Part shown: positions 51,507 to 61,880 of the stretch, one piece after another
How the letters are laid out: each line of letters starts with the position of its first letter
Numbering within the stretch: position 1 is the first letter of the stretch
Assembly: GCF_002286965.1 (NCBI RefSeq)
Contig: NZ_NSKD01000007.1
Span: 116,129-180,128, forward strand
Source: Halovibrio salipaludis
Lineage (GTDB): Bacteria; Pseudomonadota; Gammaproteobacteria; Pseudomonadales; Oleiphilaceae
Length of the DNA: 64,000 nt
Reading direction: 5' to 3'
Translations under genes and position numbers: made by a program
Notes under the pieces: generated by a model
Told to the model about the DNA's origin: nothing
What the model saw: the letters and a program-made list of their open reading frames with translations, nothing else
Database searches by the model: none

Positions 51507-52724
51507 TTAACGCCTCTCCCGGCCGGAATTGCTGTTCTGCTCACGCATCCGCTTGATCACATCATCGCTGATCCGGTCAATGCGGTCTTCTGTGGAACCG
51601 ATGCCCTGCTTCCCGGATCCATCACCGGATGAAGCGTCGTCCGCCATTGCCCTGGCACCGCCTTTCATCATCTGATCAAGCGGCAGCATCATCAGGTTGT
51701 TGCCTTCCTCTATGTCGACAACGACCTTGCTGGTCCCTGTAAGCACCTGCTGCATGGTCTCAATGTAGAGCCGCCGTGACGTGATCTCCGGCGCCTCCTC
51801 GTAGACCCCGAGCACATCGAGGAAGCGTGCCGTATCACCCTGCGCGGCCTCTACAACCTTGGCCTGATAGGCGTTGGCGTCCTCACGGATACGCTGCGCC
51901 TGCCCCCTGGCCTCGGGGACGACCCGGTTGCGGTACCTCTGGGCCTGGTCAATGATCCGCTGGCGTTCCTCACGTGCGCGCTGCACATCCTGAAAGGCCT
52001 CCTGGACTGCCTCCGGCGGCTGGGTACTCTCAACGTTCACCCGCAGGATCTGCATTCCCACAACGTAGCTGTCGAGAAATCTCTGAAGCCGCTCTTCAAC
52101 GTTCTGGCCCAGCTCCGCCCGCTTATCCGTCAGCACACCGCTGAGCTGCGCGCTCCCCACCTCATGCCGCAGGGCACTGTCGGTGGCATAGCGCAGGGTC
52201 GTGTTGGGCTCCCTCACATTGAGTACGAAGTCCTTGGGATCCTGCACACGGTACTGGACACCCAGGTTCACGCTGACGATGTTTTCATCCGAGGTGAGCA
52301 TATGCCCCGTGGACTTGAACGAGCGCACATCCGTGACGGTAACCATGCGGACATCGTCAAGCAGGGGAATCTTGAAATTCAGGCCGGGCAGGGTTGTCGT
52401 GTGGTACTCACCAAAACGCAGGACAACGCCGTTCTCCCGTTCATCCACAATGTAGACCGACTGCCAGGCCAGGAACCCGAAAACCAGCAGCCCGATCACA
52501 GCCAGGATCAGGCCAAAGCCGCCCCCGCCTGAACCACCACTGCTGCCCGAGCCGCCACTGCCGCCGGAGCCGCCCTTGTTGCCGAAAAGCCGGTTCAGCT
52601 TGTCGAGGCCCTTTTTCAGCGCCTCATCGAGGTCCGGCGGCCCCTGATCGTTGCCGCCGCGATTGCCCGAGCTCCAGGGGTCGCGGTCGTTGTTGCGGTT
52701 ACCACCCGGTTCGTTCCAGGCCAT
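51507..52724 (-). CDS. hflK: FtsH protease activity modulator HflK
   Basis: Partner of HflC. The 405-residue product has a Gly/Asn/Asp/Ser-rich cytoplasmic start, including a glycine-serine run near residues 50-75. One membrane helix (about 75-96, FGLILAVIGLLVFGFLAW) and the SPFH domain with DERENGVVLRFGEYH follow. ATG 52724 is used. A 101-bp gap separates it from hflX, where an internal promoter could lie. Confidence 0.96.
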   Translation of the reverse strand: MAWNEPGGNRNNDRDPWSSGNRGGNDQGPPDLDEALKKGLDKLNRLFGNKGGSGGSGGSGSSGGSGGGGFGLILAVIGLLVFGFLAWQSVYIVDERENGVVLRFGEYHTTTLPGLNFKIPLLDDVRMVTVTDVRSFKSTGHMLTSDENIVSVNLGVQYRVQDPKDFVLNVREPNTTLRYATDSALRHEVGSAQLSGVLTDKRAELGQNVEERLQRFLDSYVVGMQILRVNVESTQPPEAVQEAFQDVQRAREERQRIIDQAQRYRNRVVPEARGQAQRIREDANAYQAKVVEAAQGDTARFLDVLGVYEEAPEITSRRLYIETMQQVLTGTSKVVVDIEEGNNLMMLPLDQMMKGGARAMADDASSGDGSGKQGIGSTEDRIDRISDDVIKRMREQNSNSGRERR

Positions 52725-52825
52725 AGTGTTCTCCGTCTGAGGTTATACGCTGCAGCGGCCCGGGGCTGCCGGGCACAACAGATGCAAATAGTAGGTGTTC
52801 TGAAAGGCCGCGACAACCGGGGGTA

Positions 52826-54145
52826 CTACACCGCCTCTACCGCCATCCAGTCACTGCCGTCCAGGCAGGTCAGCCGATTCTCGTCCGTGCCCGCACGTGA
52901 AAGCAGCTGGTGCCAGTCGCGGGCCTCCATGCGCAGCTCCAGAACCGGCTCGCCACTGTCGGACATGCGCTCCGCCACCACGGCACCACTCTGGTAGAAC
53001 TGGGCCCGCAGCCAGCCGTCCGCAGGGGAGAGTTTCACGTAGCGATGGATGACGTCCTCGGCCAGACGTTCCGCCACGGCATCGCGCAGCGACTCCATGC
53101 CGGCCCCGGTATGCGCGGACAGCCAGACGCGTACCGGACGACCGCTCTCGTCCCGCTCCACTCCCGGCTGTGCCCCGGGGATGAGATCAATCTTGTTGCA
53201 CACCTGCAGAACCGGCACTTCGCCGGCCCCGATCTCTCCCAGGACCGATTCGACCTGCTGGATGGTGTCATCACGGGCCGGATCGGTGTTGTCGATGACA
53301 TGAACCAGCAGTGACGCCTCGACCGTCTCCTCAAGCGTCGCGCGGAATGCCTCGACCAGGGTGTGCGGCAGATGCCGGATGAACCCAACGGTATCCGCCA
53401 GCACCACCGGGCCCACGTCCGGAACACTTACACGGCGCACCGTGGGGTCCAGGGTGGCGAACAGCTGGTCCGCCTCAAACACCGTGGAATCCGTCAGGTG
53501 GTTGAACAGGGAGGACTTGCCCGCATTGGTATAGCCCACCAGCGAGACCACGGGGATCTCGGCCCGCTTGCGCGACCGCCTGGCCTGCTCACGCTGACGC
53601 CGGACCTTCTCGAGCCTGCGGTTGATCTGGTTGATGCGCGAGCGCAGCAGCCGTCGGTCGGTCTCGAGCTGGGTTTCACCCGGTCCCCGCTGACCGATAC
53701 CGCCTTTCTGCCGCTCCAGGTGCGTCCAGCCGCGGACCAGCCGCGTGGACATGTGCTCCAGCTGGGCAAGCTCCACCTGCAGCTTGCCCTCATAGGTGCG
53801 GGCGCGCTGGGCGAAGATGTCGAGGATGACCCCGGTGCGGTCCAGCACCCGGCATTTGAGCTCGGCCTCGAGATTACGCTCCTGGCTCGGGCTGAGCTGG
53901 TGATTGAACAGCACCACATCCGCGCCCTCGGCCTCCAGGGTCGCACGCAACTCCTCAAGCTTGCCCTTGCCCAGAAAGAAGCGCGAACTGGGCTGGTTGC
54001 GGGTCCCCGTGACGACGGCCGCGCAGGTCACCCCGGCGGACTCGGCGAGCTCACGGAACTCTTCCGGATTTTCCGGCTCCATCTCGGATGCCAGCGTAAT
54101 GTGAACGAGCAGGGCCCGTTCACCAACCTCGGGACGCTCAAACAA
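52826..54145 (-). CDS. hflX: Ribosome-splitting GTPase HflX
   Basis: A GTPase that dissociates stalled or heat-damaged ribosomes. The 439-residue product has the N-terminal HflX domain with LFNHQLSPSQERNLE, a coiled linker, and a G domain (GYTNAGKSSLFN, DTVGFIRHLPH, NKIDL). The start is TTG 54145: its ribosome binding site TGAGGAG includes the hfq stop codon, 10 bases upstream, and the protein starts MFERPEVGE as in relatives. No ATG fits. Confidence 0.95.
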   Translation of the reverse strand: MFERPEVGERALLVHITLASEMEPENPEEFRELAESAGVTCAAVVTGTRNQPSSRFFLGKGKLEELRATLEAEGADVVLFNHQLSPSQERNLEAELKCRVLDRTGVILDIFAQRARTYEGKLQVELAQLEHMSTRLVRGWTHLERQKGGIGQRGPGETQLETDRRLLRSRINQINRRLEKVRRQREQARRSRKRAEIPVVSLVGYTNAGKSSLFNHLTDSTVFEADQLFATLDPTVRRVSVPDVGPVVLADTVGFIRHLPHTLVEAFRATLEETVEASLLVHVIDNTDPARDDTIQQVESVLGEIGAGEVPVLQVCNKIDLIPGAQPGVERDESGRPVRVWLSAHTGAGMESLRDAVAERLAEDVIHRYVKLSPADGWLRAQFYQSGAVVAERMSDSGEPVLELRMEARDWHQLLSRAGTDENRLTCLDGSDWMAVEAV

Positions 54146-54159
54146 TCAGGTGCTGCTCC

Positions 54160-54414
54160 TCATTCGGGATCGACCGCCTCACCCTCGTCACCGGGATGCT
54201 GGGGCGCTTTCACATTACGCGACGGCACAATCGTGGAAATGGCGTGCTTGTAGACCATCTGGCTGACCGTATTGCGCAGCAGGACCACGAACTGGTCAAA
54301 AGACTCGATCTGCCCCTGGAGCTTGATGCCGTTGACCAGAAAAATGGACACGGGAATGCGTTCCTTGCGCAGGGAATTCAGGTAAGGGTCTTGTAGGGAA
54401 TGCCCTTTTGACAT
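54160..54414 (-). CDS. hfq: RNA chaperone Hfq
   Basis: The hexameric Sm-like chaperone for small regulatory RNAs. The 84-residue product has the Sm1 and Sm2 motifs ([21 protein letters not shown] and YKHAIST) after [13 protein letters not shown]. The C-terminal tail is short (about 15 residues) and acidic. AGGAG lies 8 bases upstream of ATG 54414. It sits 18 bp after miaA in the conserved miaA-hfq-hflX order. Confidence 0.98.
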   Translation of the reverse strand: MSKGHSLQDPYLNSLRKERIPVSIFLVNGIKLQGQIESFDQFVVLLRNTVSQMVYKHAISTIVPSRNVKAPQHPGDEGEAVDPE

Positions 54415-54432
54415 GAGGCTGCTCCTGTTTTT

Positions 54433-55458
54433 TTATGATTGCTTGCGCCCGGGGCGATCCACGGGCGCTGTTCCTTTCATACCATGCGGCGTGGTGTCTG
54501 GATCACCGGAGACAGTGGTGCCGCCTTTGATGATTTTCAAGGCATCGGCCAACGGATCCCTGCCCTGACTGTCCAGCCAGTGCGCATCCGGCCACTTGCG
54601 CAGCCACGTGAGCTGGCGCTTGGCCAGCTGACGGGTGGCTGCCAGCGCGCGCTCAATCATATCATCATATTGGGTTGCGCCGCTCAGGTAGTCCCACACC
54701 TGACGATACCCCACCGCCCGGATGGACGGCAGATCCGGGGACAGGTCGCTGCGCGCATAAAGGGTCTGCACCTCCTGCAGCAGCCCCTGCTCCAGCATTG
54801 CCCTGAACCGGCGCTCGATCCGTTCATGCAGATCCCGGCGCTGCGGCGGAGCCAGCGCGAGGCTGACGGTACCTTCCGGGAGCCCGCCGCCCTGATCCTC
54901 ACCGGCGCCCTGCGCCCAGTGCGCGGATATCGGTCGCCCTGAGAGGCGATAGACCTCCAGGGCACGGATCAGTCGCTGGCGGTTGTTCGGATGCAGCCCG
55001 GCGGCGGCCACCGGATCCACAGCTTCCAGCTCACGGTAGAGGGCGTCCCCACCCTCGGTATCAAAACGGTGCCCGAGCTCTGCCCTTACGCTTTCATCGG
55101 CCTGCGGCATGCTCGCCATGCCCTGGCGAAGCGCATTGAAATAGAGCATGGTGCCGCCCACCAGGATCGGCACCCGGCCCTCGCCCCGGATGCGCTTGAT
55201 CAGGGCCCCGGCATCGGCCGCGAATTCCGCCGCCGAATAGGGTTCCACAGGGTCGCGGATGTCGATCAGGTGATGGGGCGCCCGGCGCAGGGTGGCCGCA
55301 TCCGGCTTGGCGGTACCGATGTCCATGCCCCGGTAGACCAGTGCCGAGTCCACGCTGATGAGTTCACCGTCCAGGCGCTCGCGCAGCTCAATGGCCAGGT
55401 CCGTCTTGCCCGAGGCCGTCGGCCCCATGACCAGAACCGCGGGAGGCCGCCACGCCAT
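54433..55458 (-). CDS. miaA: tRNA dimethylallyltransferase MiaA
   Basis: Adds the dimethylallyl group to A37 of UNN-reading tRNAs, the substrate of MiaB encoded at 22547-23890. The 341-residue product has the P-loop GPTASGKT (12-19), [19 protein letters not shown] and [12 protein letters not shown] 55458, 2 bp after the mutL stop, is chosen; the longer frame to 55536 overlaps mutL without a ribosome binding site. Confidence 0.97.
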   Translation of the reverse strand: MAWRPPAVLVMGPTASGKTDLAIELRERLDGELISVDSALVYRGMDIGTAKPDAATLRRAPHHLIDIRDPVEPYSAAEFAADAGALIKRIRGEGRVPILVGGTMLYFNALRQGMASMPQADESVRAELGHRFDTEGGDALYRELEAVDPVAAAGLHPNNRQRLIRALEVYRLSGRPISAHWAQGAGEDQGGGLPEGTVSLALAPPQRRDLHERIERRFRAMLEQGLLQEVQTLYARSDLSPDLPSIRAVGYRQVWDYLSGATQYDDMIERALAATRQLAKRQLTWLRKWPDAHWLDSQGRDPLADALKIIKGGTTVSGDPDTTPHGMKGTAPVDRPGRKQS

Positions 55459-55460
55459 GA

Positions 55461-57335
55461 CTACTGCCCCCGCATGAAGAGTTTGTCCAGATCCCCCATG
55501 CTCAGACGCGTCCAGGTGGGCCGACCATGGTTGCACTGACCGCTGCGCTCCGTGGCCTCCATATCGCGCAGCAATGCGTTCATTTCCGGGATCGTCAGCT
55601 GGCGGTTGGCCCGCACTGAGCCGTAGCAGGCCATGGTGCCCAGCAGGTGTTCGATACGCGCCTCCACCTGCTGACTGCGGCCATGGGTAACCAGATCCGA
55701 CAGGACATCGCGCACCAGTTGCTCCATATCCGCATCCCGCAGCAGCGCCGGAACCTGGCGCACCGTGACCGTTTCCGGCCCCATGCGATCCAGCTGCAGA
55801 CCCAGTGTTGCCATATCCTCAGCGTACTGCTCGGCGTGATCCGCCTCGCGCTGGCTCACGTTGAGGGTCAGCGGTACCAGCATCGGCTGGGAGGTCACGC
55901 CTTCCCCTGCCACGCCGCGCTTCATGCGTTCGTAGACGATGCGTTCATGGGCGGCATGCATGTCCACGATCACCATCCCCTCGGCACTCTGGGCCAGGAT
56001 ATACACACCGTGGAGCTGCGCGACGGCGTAACCCAGCGGCGGCATCTCCCCCTCCGAAGCCTGAGGCATAGTGGAGGGTGCTGTGGTACGGCTCTGGATG
56101 AAGGGCGTCGGTGACGCTTCCCCCACGGCATTGGCGGAGGGGCCGCCGCCCTGATGGAGCCCGCCGTAGAAGGCCATCTGGGCCTCGGTCTCCGAGGGAC
56201 TGGCGGGCCTATTCTGGTTCTGCACCTGACCACTCACCGCAGGCCCACCAGCCGCCCCCGTCGCAACAGAAGACCCGGATGGGCCTGGCGCACCAGCCTC
56301 ACCGTGCCCCGGCTCCGTGCTGTCGTCGCCGGGTCGCACTTCGGCCAGGGCGCGGTGCAGGCTGCGGAACAGGAAATCATGGACCAGGCGGCCGTCGCGG
56401 AAACGGACCTCGTGCTTGGTCGGGTGGACGTTGACATCCACGTTGGCGGGGTCAACCTCCAGATAGAGCACAAATGCCGGATGGCGCTGGTTATAGAGCA
56501 CATCCCGATACGCCTGGCGCACCGCATGGGCCACCAACCGGTCCCGGATGGGGCGGCCGTTGACGAAGAAGTACTGCAGGTCCGCCTGGCTGCGCGAGAA
56601 CGTCGGCAGCGCCACCCACCCCTGCAGGCGCAGGCCCGAAGCCTCCACATCAATACTCAGCGCATGCTCCATGAACTGGCTGCCGCAGAGGCTGGCCACC
56701 CGCTGCTGCCGGTCACGCTCGGTGGTTGCCGGCCGCAGGGACTGCACCGCCCGGCCATTGTGCTGGAGCGTGAAGCCCACATCGAAGCGACTCAGCGCCT
56801 GGCGCCGCAGGTTCTCTTCCAGGTGATTGAACTCGGTTTTCTCGGTGCGCAGGAACTTGCGACGGGCCGGCGTGTTGAAGAACAGATCCCGAACCTCGAC
56901 GGTGGTCCCCTGGGGGTGGGCCGCCGGTGACACCCGCGTCTGCATGTCCTGGCCTTCGGCTTCCACGCACCAGCCCTCGGTCTCCCCCCTGGCGCGGGAG
57001 GTCAGCGTCAGCCGCGCCACGGAACTGATGCTCGCCAGTGCCTCGCCGCGGAAGCCCAGGGAACTCACCGCCTCCAGGTCATCAAGGCTGTGGATCTTGC
57101 TGGTGGCATGGCGGCTGAGCGCCAGCGGCATCTGATCATGGGCAATACCGTCGCCATCATCACGCACCCGGATCAGGCGCGCACCGCCCTGCTCCACTTC
57201 CACCTCAACCCGGGAAGCGCCAGCGTCCAGCGCGTTTTCGATAAGCTCCTTCGTGACCGAGGCCGGGCGTTCAACAACTTCGCCGGCCGCGATCTGGTTG
57301 GCGAGACGGGGGGGTAGGGTCTGGATGGCTGCCAT
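55461..57335 (-). CDS. mutL: DNA mismatch repair protein MutL (endonuclease type)
   Basis: A GHKL ATPase that couples MutS recognition to repair. The 624-residue product has the ATPase motifs [17 protein letters not shown] and GFRGEAL in the first 100 residues, then a low-complexity linker (about 335-430). The C-terminal domain carries D458-MHA-AH-E464-RIVY-E469, the DxHA(x)2E(x)4E endonuclease motif, plus a late GQCNHGRP that fits the metal site. This is the MutL type found in bacteria without MutH. Confidence 0.96.
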   Translation of the reverse strand: MAAIQTLPPRLANQIAAGEVVERPASVTKELIENALDAGASRVEVEVEQGGARLIRVRDDGDGIAHDQMPLALSRHATSKIHSLDDLEAVSSLGFRGEALASISSVARLTLTSRARGETEGWCVEAEGQDMQTRVSPAAHPQGTTVEVRDLFFNTPARRKFLRTEKTEFNHLEENLRRQALSRFDVGFTLQHNGRAVQSLRPATTERDRQQRVASLCGSQFMEHALSIDVEASGLRLQGWVALPTFSRSQADLQYFFVNGRPIRDRLVAHAVRQAYRDVLYNQRHPAFVLYLEVDPANVDVNVHPTKHEVRFRDGRLVHDFLFRSLHRALAEVRPGDDSTEPGHGEAGAPGPSGSSVATGAAGGPAVSGQVQNQNRPASPSETEAQMAFYGGLHQGGGPSANAVGEASPTPFIQSRTTAPSTMPQASEGEMPPLGYAVAQLHGVYILAQSAEGMVIVDMHAAHERIVYERMKRGVAGEGVTSQPMLVPLTLNVSQREADHAEQYAEDMATLGLQLDRMGPETVTVRQVPALLRDADMEQLVRDVLSDLVTHGRSQQVEARIEHLLGTMACYGSVRANRQLTIPEMNALLRDMEATERSGQCNHGRPTWTRLSMGDLDKLFMRGQ

Positions 57336-57353
57336 GATCGGAATGGTACCAGA

Positions 57354-58688
57354 TCAGGACGAGGGGATGCTGATCACCTGCCCGATATGCAGCGTCTCAC
57401 CATTGATGTTGTTGGCTGACTTGAGCTTCTGCACCGACACCTGGTTGCGCCGGGCGATGGCCGACAGGGTATCGCCACGCCGGATTTCATACTCACGCTT
57501 ACCGCCACCGCTGCGTTGCTGGTGGGCAATCAGGGTGCCCGGAGGCGGCGATGAACGGAAATGCCGGTCAATACCATCCACCATGGCATCCACAATGCGC
57601 TTCTGGTGAGCCGCCTGGGTGAGCTTCATCTCATCGGTCGGATTGGAGATGAACCCGGCCTCAACCAGAATCGAGGGGATGTCCGGGCTCTTGAGCACGG
57701 CAAAGCCCGCCTGTTCCACCGAGGATTTGTGCAGCTGCCCGACGGTATCCAGCTGATCCAGCACATTGGAGCCCACGCCCATGCTGTATTCAATGCTCGC
57801 GGTCATCGACAGATCCAGCAGCACACCGGCCAGCATCTCGTCCTTGTCCTTGAGCGAGACACCGCCAACACCGCCAACCAGATCCGCGCTGTTCTCACTT
57901 TCGGCAAGCCAGCGGGCTGTTTCACTACTGGCCCCATCCGTTGAGAGCGCGTAGACCGAAGCCCCCCTGGGGTTGGGTGATCGGAAGGCGTCCGCGTGAA
58001 CGGAAACAAACAGATCGGCGTTGTAGTCCCGGGCGATCTTCGTACGCTTGCGCAGACCGATGTAGTAATCGTCCTTGCGCGTCATGTACGCCTGGAAGCC
58101 TTCCATGGCGTCAATCCGCTCCACCATGCGTTCCGCCAGTTTCAGGGTGACATCCTTCTCCTGGACCCCTGATGGACCTATCGCGCCCGGATCCTCACCA
58201 CCATGGCCGGCATCAACCACCACAATGATGTCCCTGCGCTTACTGTCGCTCTGATCCTCAAGGACCGCCTGCTGTTCCTCCTCGCGCGTGCTGTCGCTGC
58301 TCATGAGGTCAACCACCAACCGGTGACCGTACTGCTTGTTCGGCCTGAGCAGGAAGCTGCGCGGCTCCACATCCTTTTTCATATCCAGTACGACCCGCAG
58401 GTCGCCGTTCTCCCTGCGACCTGTGCGGATACGGCGGATGGGCGTCTCTTCCAGATCCAACGCACTGAGGTCGGTTTCCAGATCCGCCTCTTCCACGTCG
58501 ATCACCAGCCGGCGGGGAGACTCCAGCGCGAACAGCCGATGATCCACCGAATCACCGGTCTCCAGCACCAGCCGGGTGTGATCCGTGGCTGGCCAGATCC
58601 GGGCGTTATCGACCGGGGTACCGGCCTGTGCTGTCGCTGCCAGCACCAGAACCAGACTCGCCAGAACGCGTATGATCCATCCACTCAT
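57354..58688 (-). CDS. amiB: N-acetylmuramoyl-L-alanine amidase, AmiB-like with LysM
   Basis: A periplasmic zinc amidase that cleaves septal peptidoglycan. The 444-residue product has a signal peptide (1-22), an AMIN domain (about 25-130), an Amidase_3 domain (about 152-370; VVDAGHGGEDPGAIG, SVHADAF, VEAGFISNP) and a C-terminal LysM (about 398-442; YEIRRGDTLSAIARRN). The LysM points to the AmiB subtype. It overlaps tsaE by 4 bp. Confidence 0.95.
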   Translation of the reverse strand: MSGWIIRVLASLVLVLAATAQAGTPVDNARIWPATDHTRLVLETGDSVDHRLFALESPRRLVIDVEEADLETDLSALDLEETPIRRIRTGRRENGDLRVVLDMKKDVEPRSFLLRPNKQYGHRLVVDLMSSDSTREEEQQAVLEDQSDSKRRDIIVVVDAGHGGEDPGAIGPSGVQEKDVTLKLAERMVERIDAMEGFQAYMTRKDDYYIGLRKRTKIARDYNADLFVSVHADAFRSPNPRGASVYALSTDGASSETARWLAESENSADLVGGVGGVSLKDKDEMLAGVLLDLSMTASIEYSMGVGSNVLDQLDTVGQLHKSSVEQAGFAVLKSPDIPSILVEAGFISNPTDEMKLTQAAHQKRIVDAMVDGIDRHFRSSPPPGTLIAHQQRSGGGKREYEIRRGDTLSAIARRNQVSVQKLKSANNINGETLHIGQVISIPSS

Positions 58689-59164
58689 TGCCTGCTGCTC
58701 CCACTGGCCAGGGCTTCGGACAGAACCCCGGCGATGCGATCATTCGTGTGGATACGGGCACTGCGCCCGCTGCCCGCATCCGCAAGTTCAACCCGGCATT
58801 CCGGGGCCGACAGAACGCCACGCGCTCGCTCGGGCCACTCGATCACGACCAGGGCCCCTCCTTCCATGTAGTCCCGGATGCCCATCATTTCCAGTTCCTC
58901 CGGGTCGCCAAGCCGATACAGGTCAAAGTGATAGACCCTGGGCGACAGCGTTTCATAGGGCTCCACCAGCGTGAACGTCGGGCTGCGCACCGCGCCTTCG
59001 TGCCCCAGCGCATGCATGAGCCCGCGCGCCAGGGTGGTCTTGCCAACTCCCAGATCCCCGGCCAGATGGATCACCCCGCCAGAGGAAAAGGCCCGTGCCA
59101 GGGCCGCCCCAAGAGCTTCCGTGGCCTGTTCGTCCGGGAGCACCCATTCCAGCGCCTCAGTCAC
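58685..59164 (-). CDS. tsaE: tRNA threonylcarbamoyladenosine synthesis ATPase TsaE
   Basis: A P-loop ATPase that works with TsaB and TsaD in forming t6A37. The product is 159 residues with Walker A GDLGVGKTT (from residue 36), SPTFTLVEPYE and YHFDLYRL. The GTG at 59164 is preferred because GGAGG lies 6 bases upstream and the length matches the family; a TTG at 59203 is in frame but unsupported. It overlaps the nnr stop by 8 bp and amiB by 4 bp. Confidence 0.94.
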   Translation of the reverse strand: MTEALEWVLPDEQATEALGAALARAFSSGGVIHLAGDLGVGKTTLARGLMHALGHEGAVRSPTFTLVEPYETLSPRVYHFDLYRLGDPEELEMMGIRDYMEGGALVVIEWPERARGVLSAPECRVELADAGSGRSARIHTNDRIAGVLSEALASGSSRQ

Positions 59165-60692
59165 GGACCGCCTCCGGGGCAACGCAGCCTGCTGTTGAGC
59201 CAAACGCCTGTATCAGATCTCCCGCCAACAGGCCCCATTCACCCGTCCGCGCCAGCGCGTGATCCGCCGCGGCCGCATGCCAGGCGGCGCCAGTAATCGC
59301 AGCGCCCAACGGATCCATGCCCTGCCCCAGAAGCGCCCCCAGGGCACCACTGAGGACGTCCCCCATGCCGGCCGTGGCCATACCGGGATTGCCGCCCTCG
59401 ATGACAGCCGGCGTTCGCCCGGGAGCCCCCACAAGACTGCCGGCGCCCTTGAGAATGACGGTTGCCCCGTGCTGTTCGACCAGTGTCGCCAGGGCCTGAT
59501 AGCGGTCAGCCTCAACCTCCGGCACGCCACCCCCAAGAAGCCGGGCCGCCTCACCGGGGTGCGGTGTCAGGATCCACTGGCCCGCATCCGCCGGAAGCCC
59601 CTGCTGCTGCATCAGTGCGAGAGCGTCCGCATCCGCGACCACGGGCCCGGAGAAACCCGCCACCCGCTGCAGCATCTGCTGCCCCCAGGCGCTGCGCCCC
59701 AGACCAGGCCCAGCCACGACCGCGTCCACGCGCTCCAGCAATGGATCCAGATCATTACCATGCTCCACGGCCCGCGCCTGGATTTCCGGGCGGCGCGCCA
59801 GTGCCGCCGGCACATGAGCACCCCGCGTGGCCAGGAACACCAGCCCGGCGCCGCAACGCAGGGCCGCCTCGCCAGCCAGAATCCCGGCACCGCCCATACC
59901 CTCATCACCCCCCACAACCAGCACGCGACCGCATTCACCCTTATGGGTGGTGGGATGCCTGCGGGGCAGACGGGCAAGCGCGGCCTCCGGCGACCAGAGC
60001 CAGGCTGAGGGTTCCGGTTCCGCGTCATGGACCGCTGGATCCACGGAAAGATCATCAAAGCTGACAGGCCCGGTGCAGTCCCGCGCCCGCCCCGTGTACA
60101 GTCCCGCCTTGCGACCAATAAAGGTGATGGTGGCCGCTGCCCGAACCGCCGTGCCCAGAACGCGCCCCGTACCGCTGCAGAGACCGGATGGGATATCCAC
60201 GGCGAGCACGGGCACCGAGGAGGCGTTGAGCTGTTCGATCACGCCGGCATAGGGCTTACGGACCTCACCGGAAAGCCCGGTCCCAAGCAGGGTATCCACA
60301 ACCAGGTCCGATTCCGCCAAGAGCGCACCGAACCGGCCTTCGTCCAGAGATTCGAACGATAGGACGTGAATCCCGCTCTCACGGGCAAAGGCAAAGGCGG
60401 ATGCCGCCGTGCCGCTGAGCTTCGAGGGGTCGGATACCGCTACACAGTGGCAGGCAATCCCCTGCTGGGCGGCCAGCCCGGCCACCACATAGCCATCGCC
60501 CCCGTTGTTGCCACCACCACAGAGCACAAGGAGCTGACGCGCCTCCGGCCAGCGCCGGCGCGCCAGCCGGAACGCGGCCTTACCCGCCCGCTTCATCAGA
60601 TCGAAACCATCCACCCCGAAATCCTCGATGGCGGTCCGATCCAGGTTGCGTACCTGCTCAGCGGTGTACAATGGCAGTGGCTGGTCGGGCAT
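59157..60692 (-). CDS. nnr: Bifunctional NAD(P)H-hydrate epimerase / ADP-dependent dehydratase
   Basis: A repair enzyme for hydrated NAD(P)H. The 511-residue product fuses an N-terminal NnrE epimerase (YjeF_N; LCGGGNNGGDGYVVAG) with a C-terminal NnrD dehydratase of ribokinase fold (VVGGDEGMGGAGILAGEAAL, TAGMGDVLSGALGALL). ATG 60692 gives the family start MPDQPLPLYTAEQVRNLD; the open frame extends to 60884 only as an artefact. It heads the cluster running to purA and is divergent from queG. Confidence 0.95.
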   Translation of the reverse strand: MPDQPLPLYTAEQVRNLDRTAIEDFGVDGFDLMKRAGKAAFRLARRRWPEARQLLVLCGGGNNGGDGYVVAGLAAQQGIACHCVAVSDPSKLSGTAASAFAFARESGIHVLSFESLDEGRFGALLAESDLVVDTLLGTGLSGEVRKPYAGVIEQLNASSVPVLAVDIPSGLCSGTGRVLGTAVRAAATITFIGRKAGLYTGRARDCTGPVSFDDLSVDPAVHDAEPEPSAWLWSPEAALARLPRRHPTTHKGECGRVLVVGGDEGMGGAGILAGEAALRCGAGLVFLATRGAHVPAALARRPEIQARAVEHGNDLDPLLERVDAVVAGPGLGRSAWGQQMLQRVAGFSGPVVADADALALMQQQGLPADAGQWILTPHPGEAARLLGGGVPEVEADRYQALATLVEQHGATVILKGAGSLVGAPGRTPAVIEGGNPGMATAGMGDVLSGALGALLGQGMDPLGAAITGAAWHAAAADHALARTGEWGLLAGDLIQAFGSTAGCVAPEAVRD

Positions 60693-60794
60693 ATTTTCGC
60701 TCAAAAATGAACCAGTTATCACAATGCGGTTTAAGAAATCCGCACAGAACCCTGATAAGCATAGCAAATTCCGACTCAAACGCCATAGGACCGG

Positions 60795-61880
60795 ATGACC
60801 GACGATCTTACCGCCACCGCCCAACGAATCCGAGACTGGGCCCACGACCTGGGCTTTCAGGCTGTCGGGATTACGGATACGCACCTGGAGGAAACCGGCC
60901 AGCAGCTGAACCAGTGGCTTGAACGGGGACTCAACGCCGACCTGAGCTACATGTCAGCACACGGCGAGAAACGCTACAGGCCGGCGCAACTGGTGGAAGG
61001 CACCGAAAGGATCATCGCGGTCCGGCTGGATTACCGCCCTGAACCAGACGACCCGGACACGGTTCTGGCCGACGACGAAAAGGCCTACATCACCCGCTAC
61101 AGCCTGGGGCGGGATTACCACAAACTCATGCGCAAGCGCCTGGCGAAACTGGCGAAGTGGATCGACGAAGCCCTGCCCGGCTACTACCACCGCGCCTTCG
61201 TCGACAGCGCCCCGGTGATGGAAAAGCCCATCGCGGTCAAGGCTGGTCTGGGCTGGCAGGGCAAGCACACCCTGCTACTGCACCCTCAGGCCGGGTCCTG
61301 GTTCTTCCTGGGCGAGATCTACACCAGTGCGCCACTACCCGTGGATGAACCCTGGGCCACGGACCACTGCGGCACCTGCACCGCCTGCCTGGACGTCTGC
61401 CCCACCAACGCTTTCCCGGAACCCTATGTACTGGATGCCGGGCGCTGCATCTCCTACCTCACCATCGAGAACAACGGCCCCATCCCGGAAGAGCTGCGCC
61501 CCCTGATGGGCAACCGCGTCTTCGGCTGCGACGACTGCCAGCTGGTCTGCCCCTTCAACAAGTTCAGCGAGTCCACCGAAGAACCGGACTTCCAGCCCCG
61601 CCATGGGTTGGACAACAGTACACTGGCGGAGCTGTTCCTGTGGGATGAAGAAACCTTCCTCAAGCGGACCGAAGGCTCCGCGATCCGGCGTGCGGGGTAC
61701 GAAGGCTGGCTGCGGAACCTGGCGGTGGGGCTGGGGAATGCCCCGAGCACCATCCCCGTGATCGAGGCGCTTAAGGCGCGTACGGATTACCCTTCAGAGA
61801 TGGTTCGGGAGCATGTGCAATGGGCGTTAAGGCAGCATGACCCGATCAGCCCGCGGGCTGACGCATCCGCAGGGCAGTGA
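60795..61880 (+). CDS. queG: Epoxyqueuosine reductase QueG
   Basis: A cobalamin-dependent enzyme that reduces epoxyqueuosine to queuosine in tRNA wobble position 34. The 361-residue product has the catalytic Asp in AFVDSAP (about D137) and two 4Fe-4S motifs, CGTCTACLDVC (from C192) and CDDCQLVCP (from C245). The divergence from nnr is common. Its 3' end overlaps the convergent panE by 35 bp. Confidence 0.96.
   Translation: MTDDLTATAQRIRDWAHDLGFQAVGITDTHLEETGQQLNQWLERGLNADLSYMSAHGEKRYRPAQLVEGTERIIAVRLDYRPEPDDPDTVLADDEKAYITRYSLGRDYHKLMRKRLAKLAKWIDEALPGYYHRAFVDSAPVMEKPIAVKAGLGWQGKHTLLLHPQAGSWFFLGEIYTSAPLPVDEPWATDHCGTCTACLDVCPTNAFPEPYVLDAGRCISYLTIENNGPIPEELRPLMGNRVFGCDDCQLVCPFNKFSESTEEPDFQPRHGLDNSTLAELFLWDEETFLKRTEGSAIRRAGYEGWLRNLAVGLGNAPSTIPVIEALKARTDYPSEMVREHVQWALRQHDPISPRADASAGQ

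Noticed and set aside
60693..60884. N-terminal extension of nnr to 60884
   Set aside because: The extra 64 residues are unlike NnrE and run into the divergent queG gene; ATG 60692 gives the family start.
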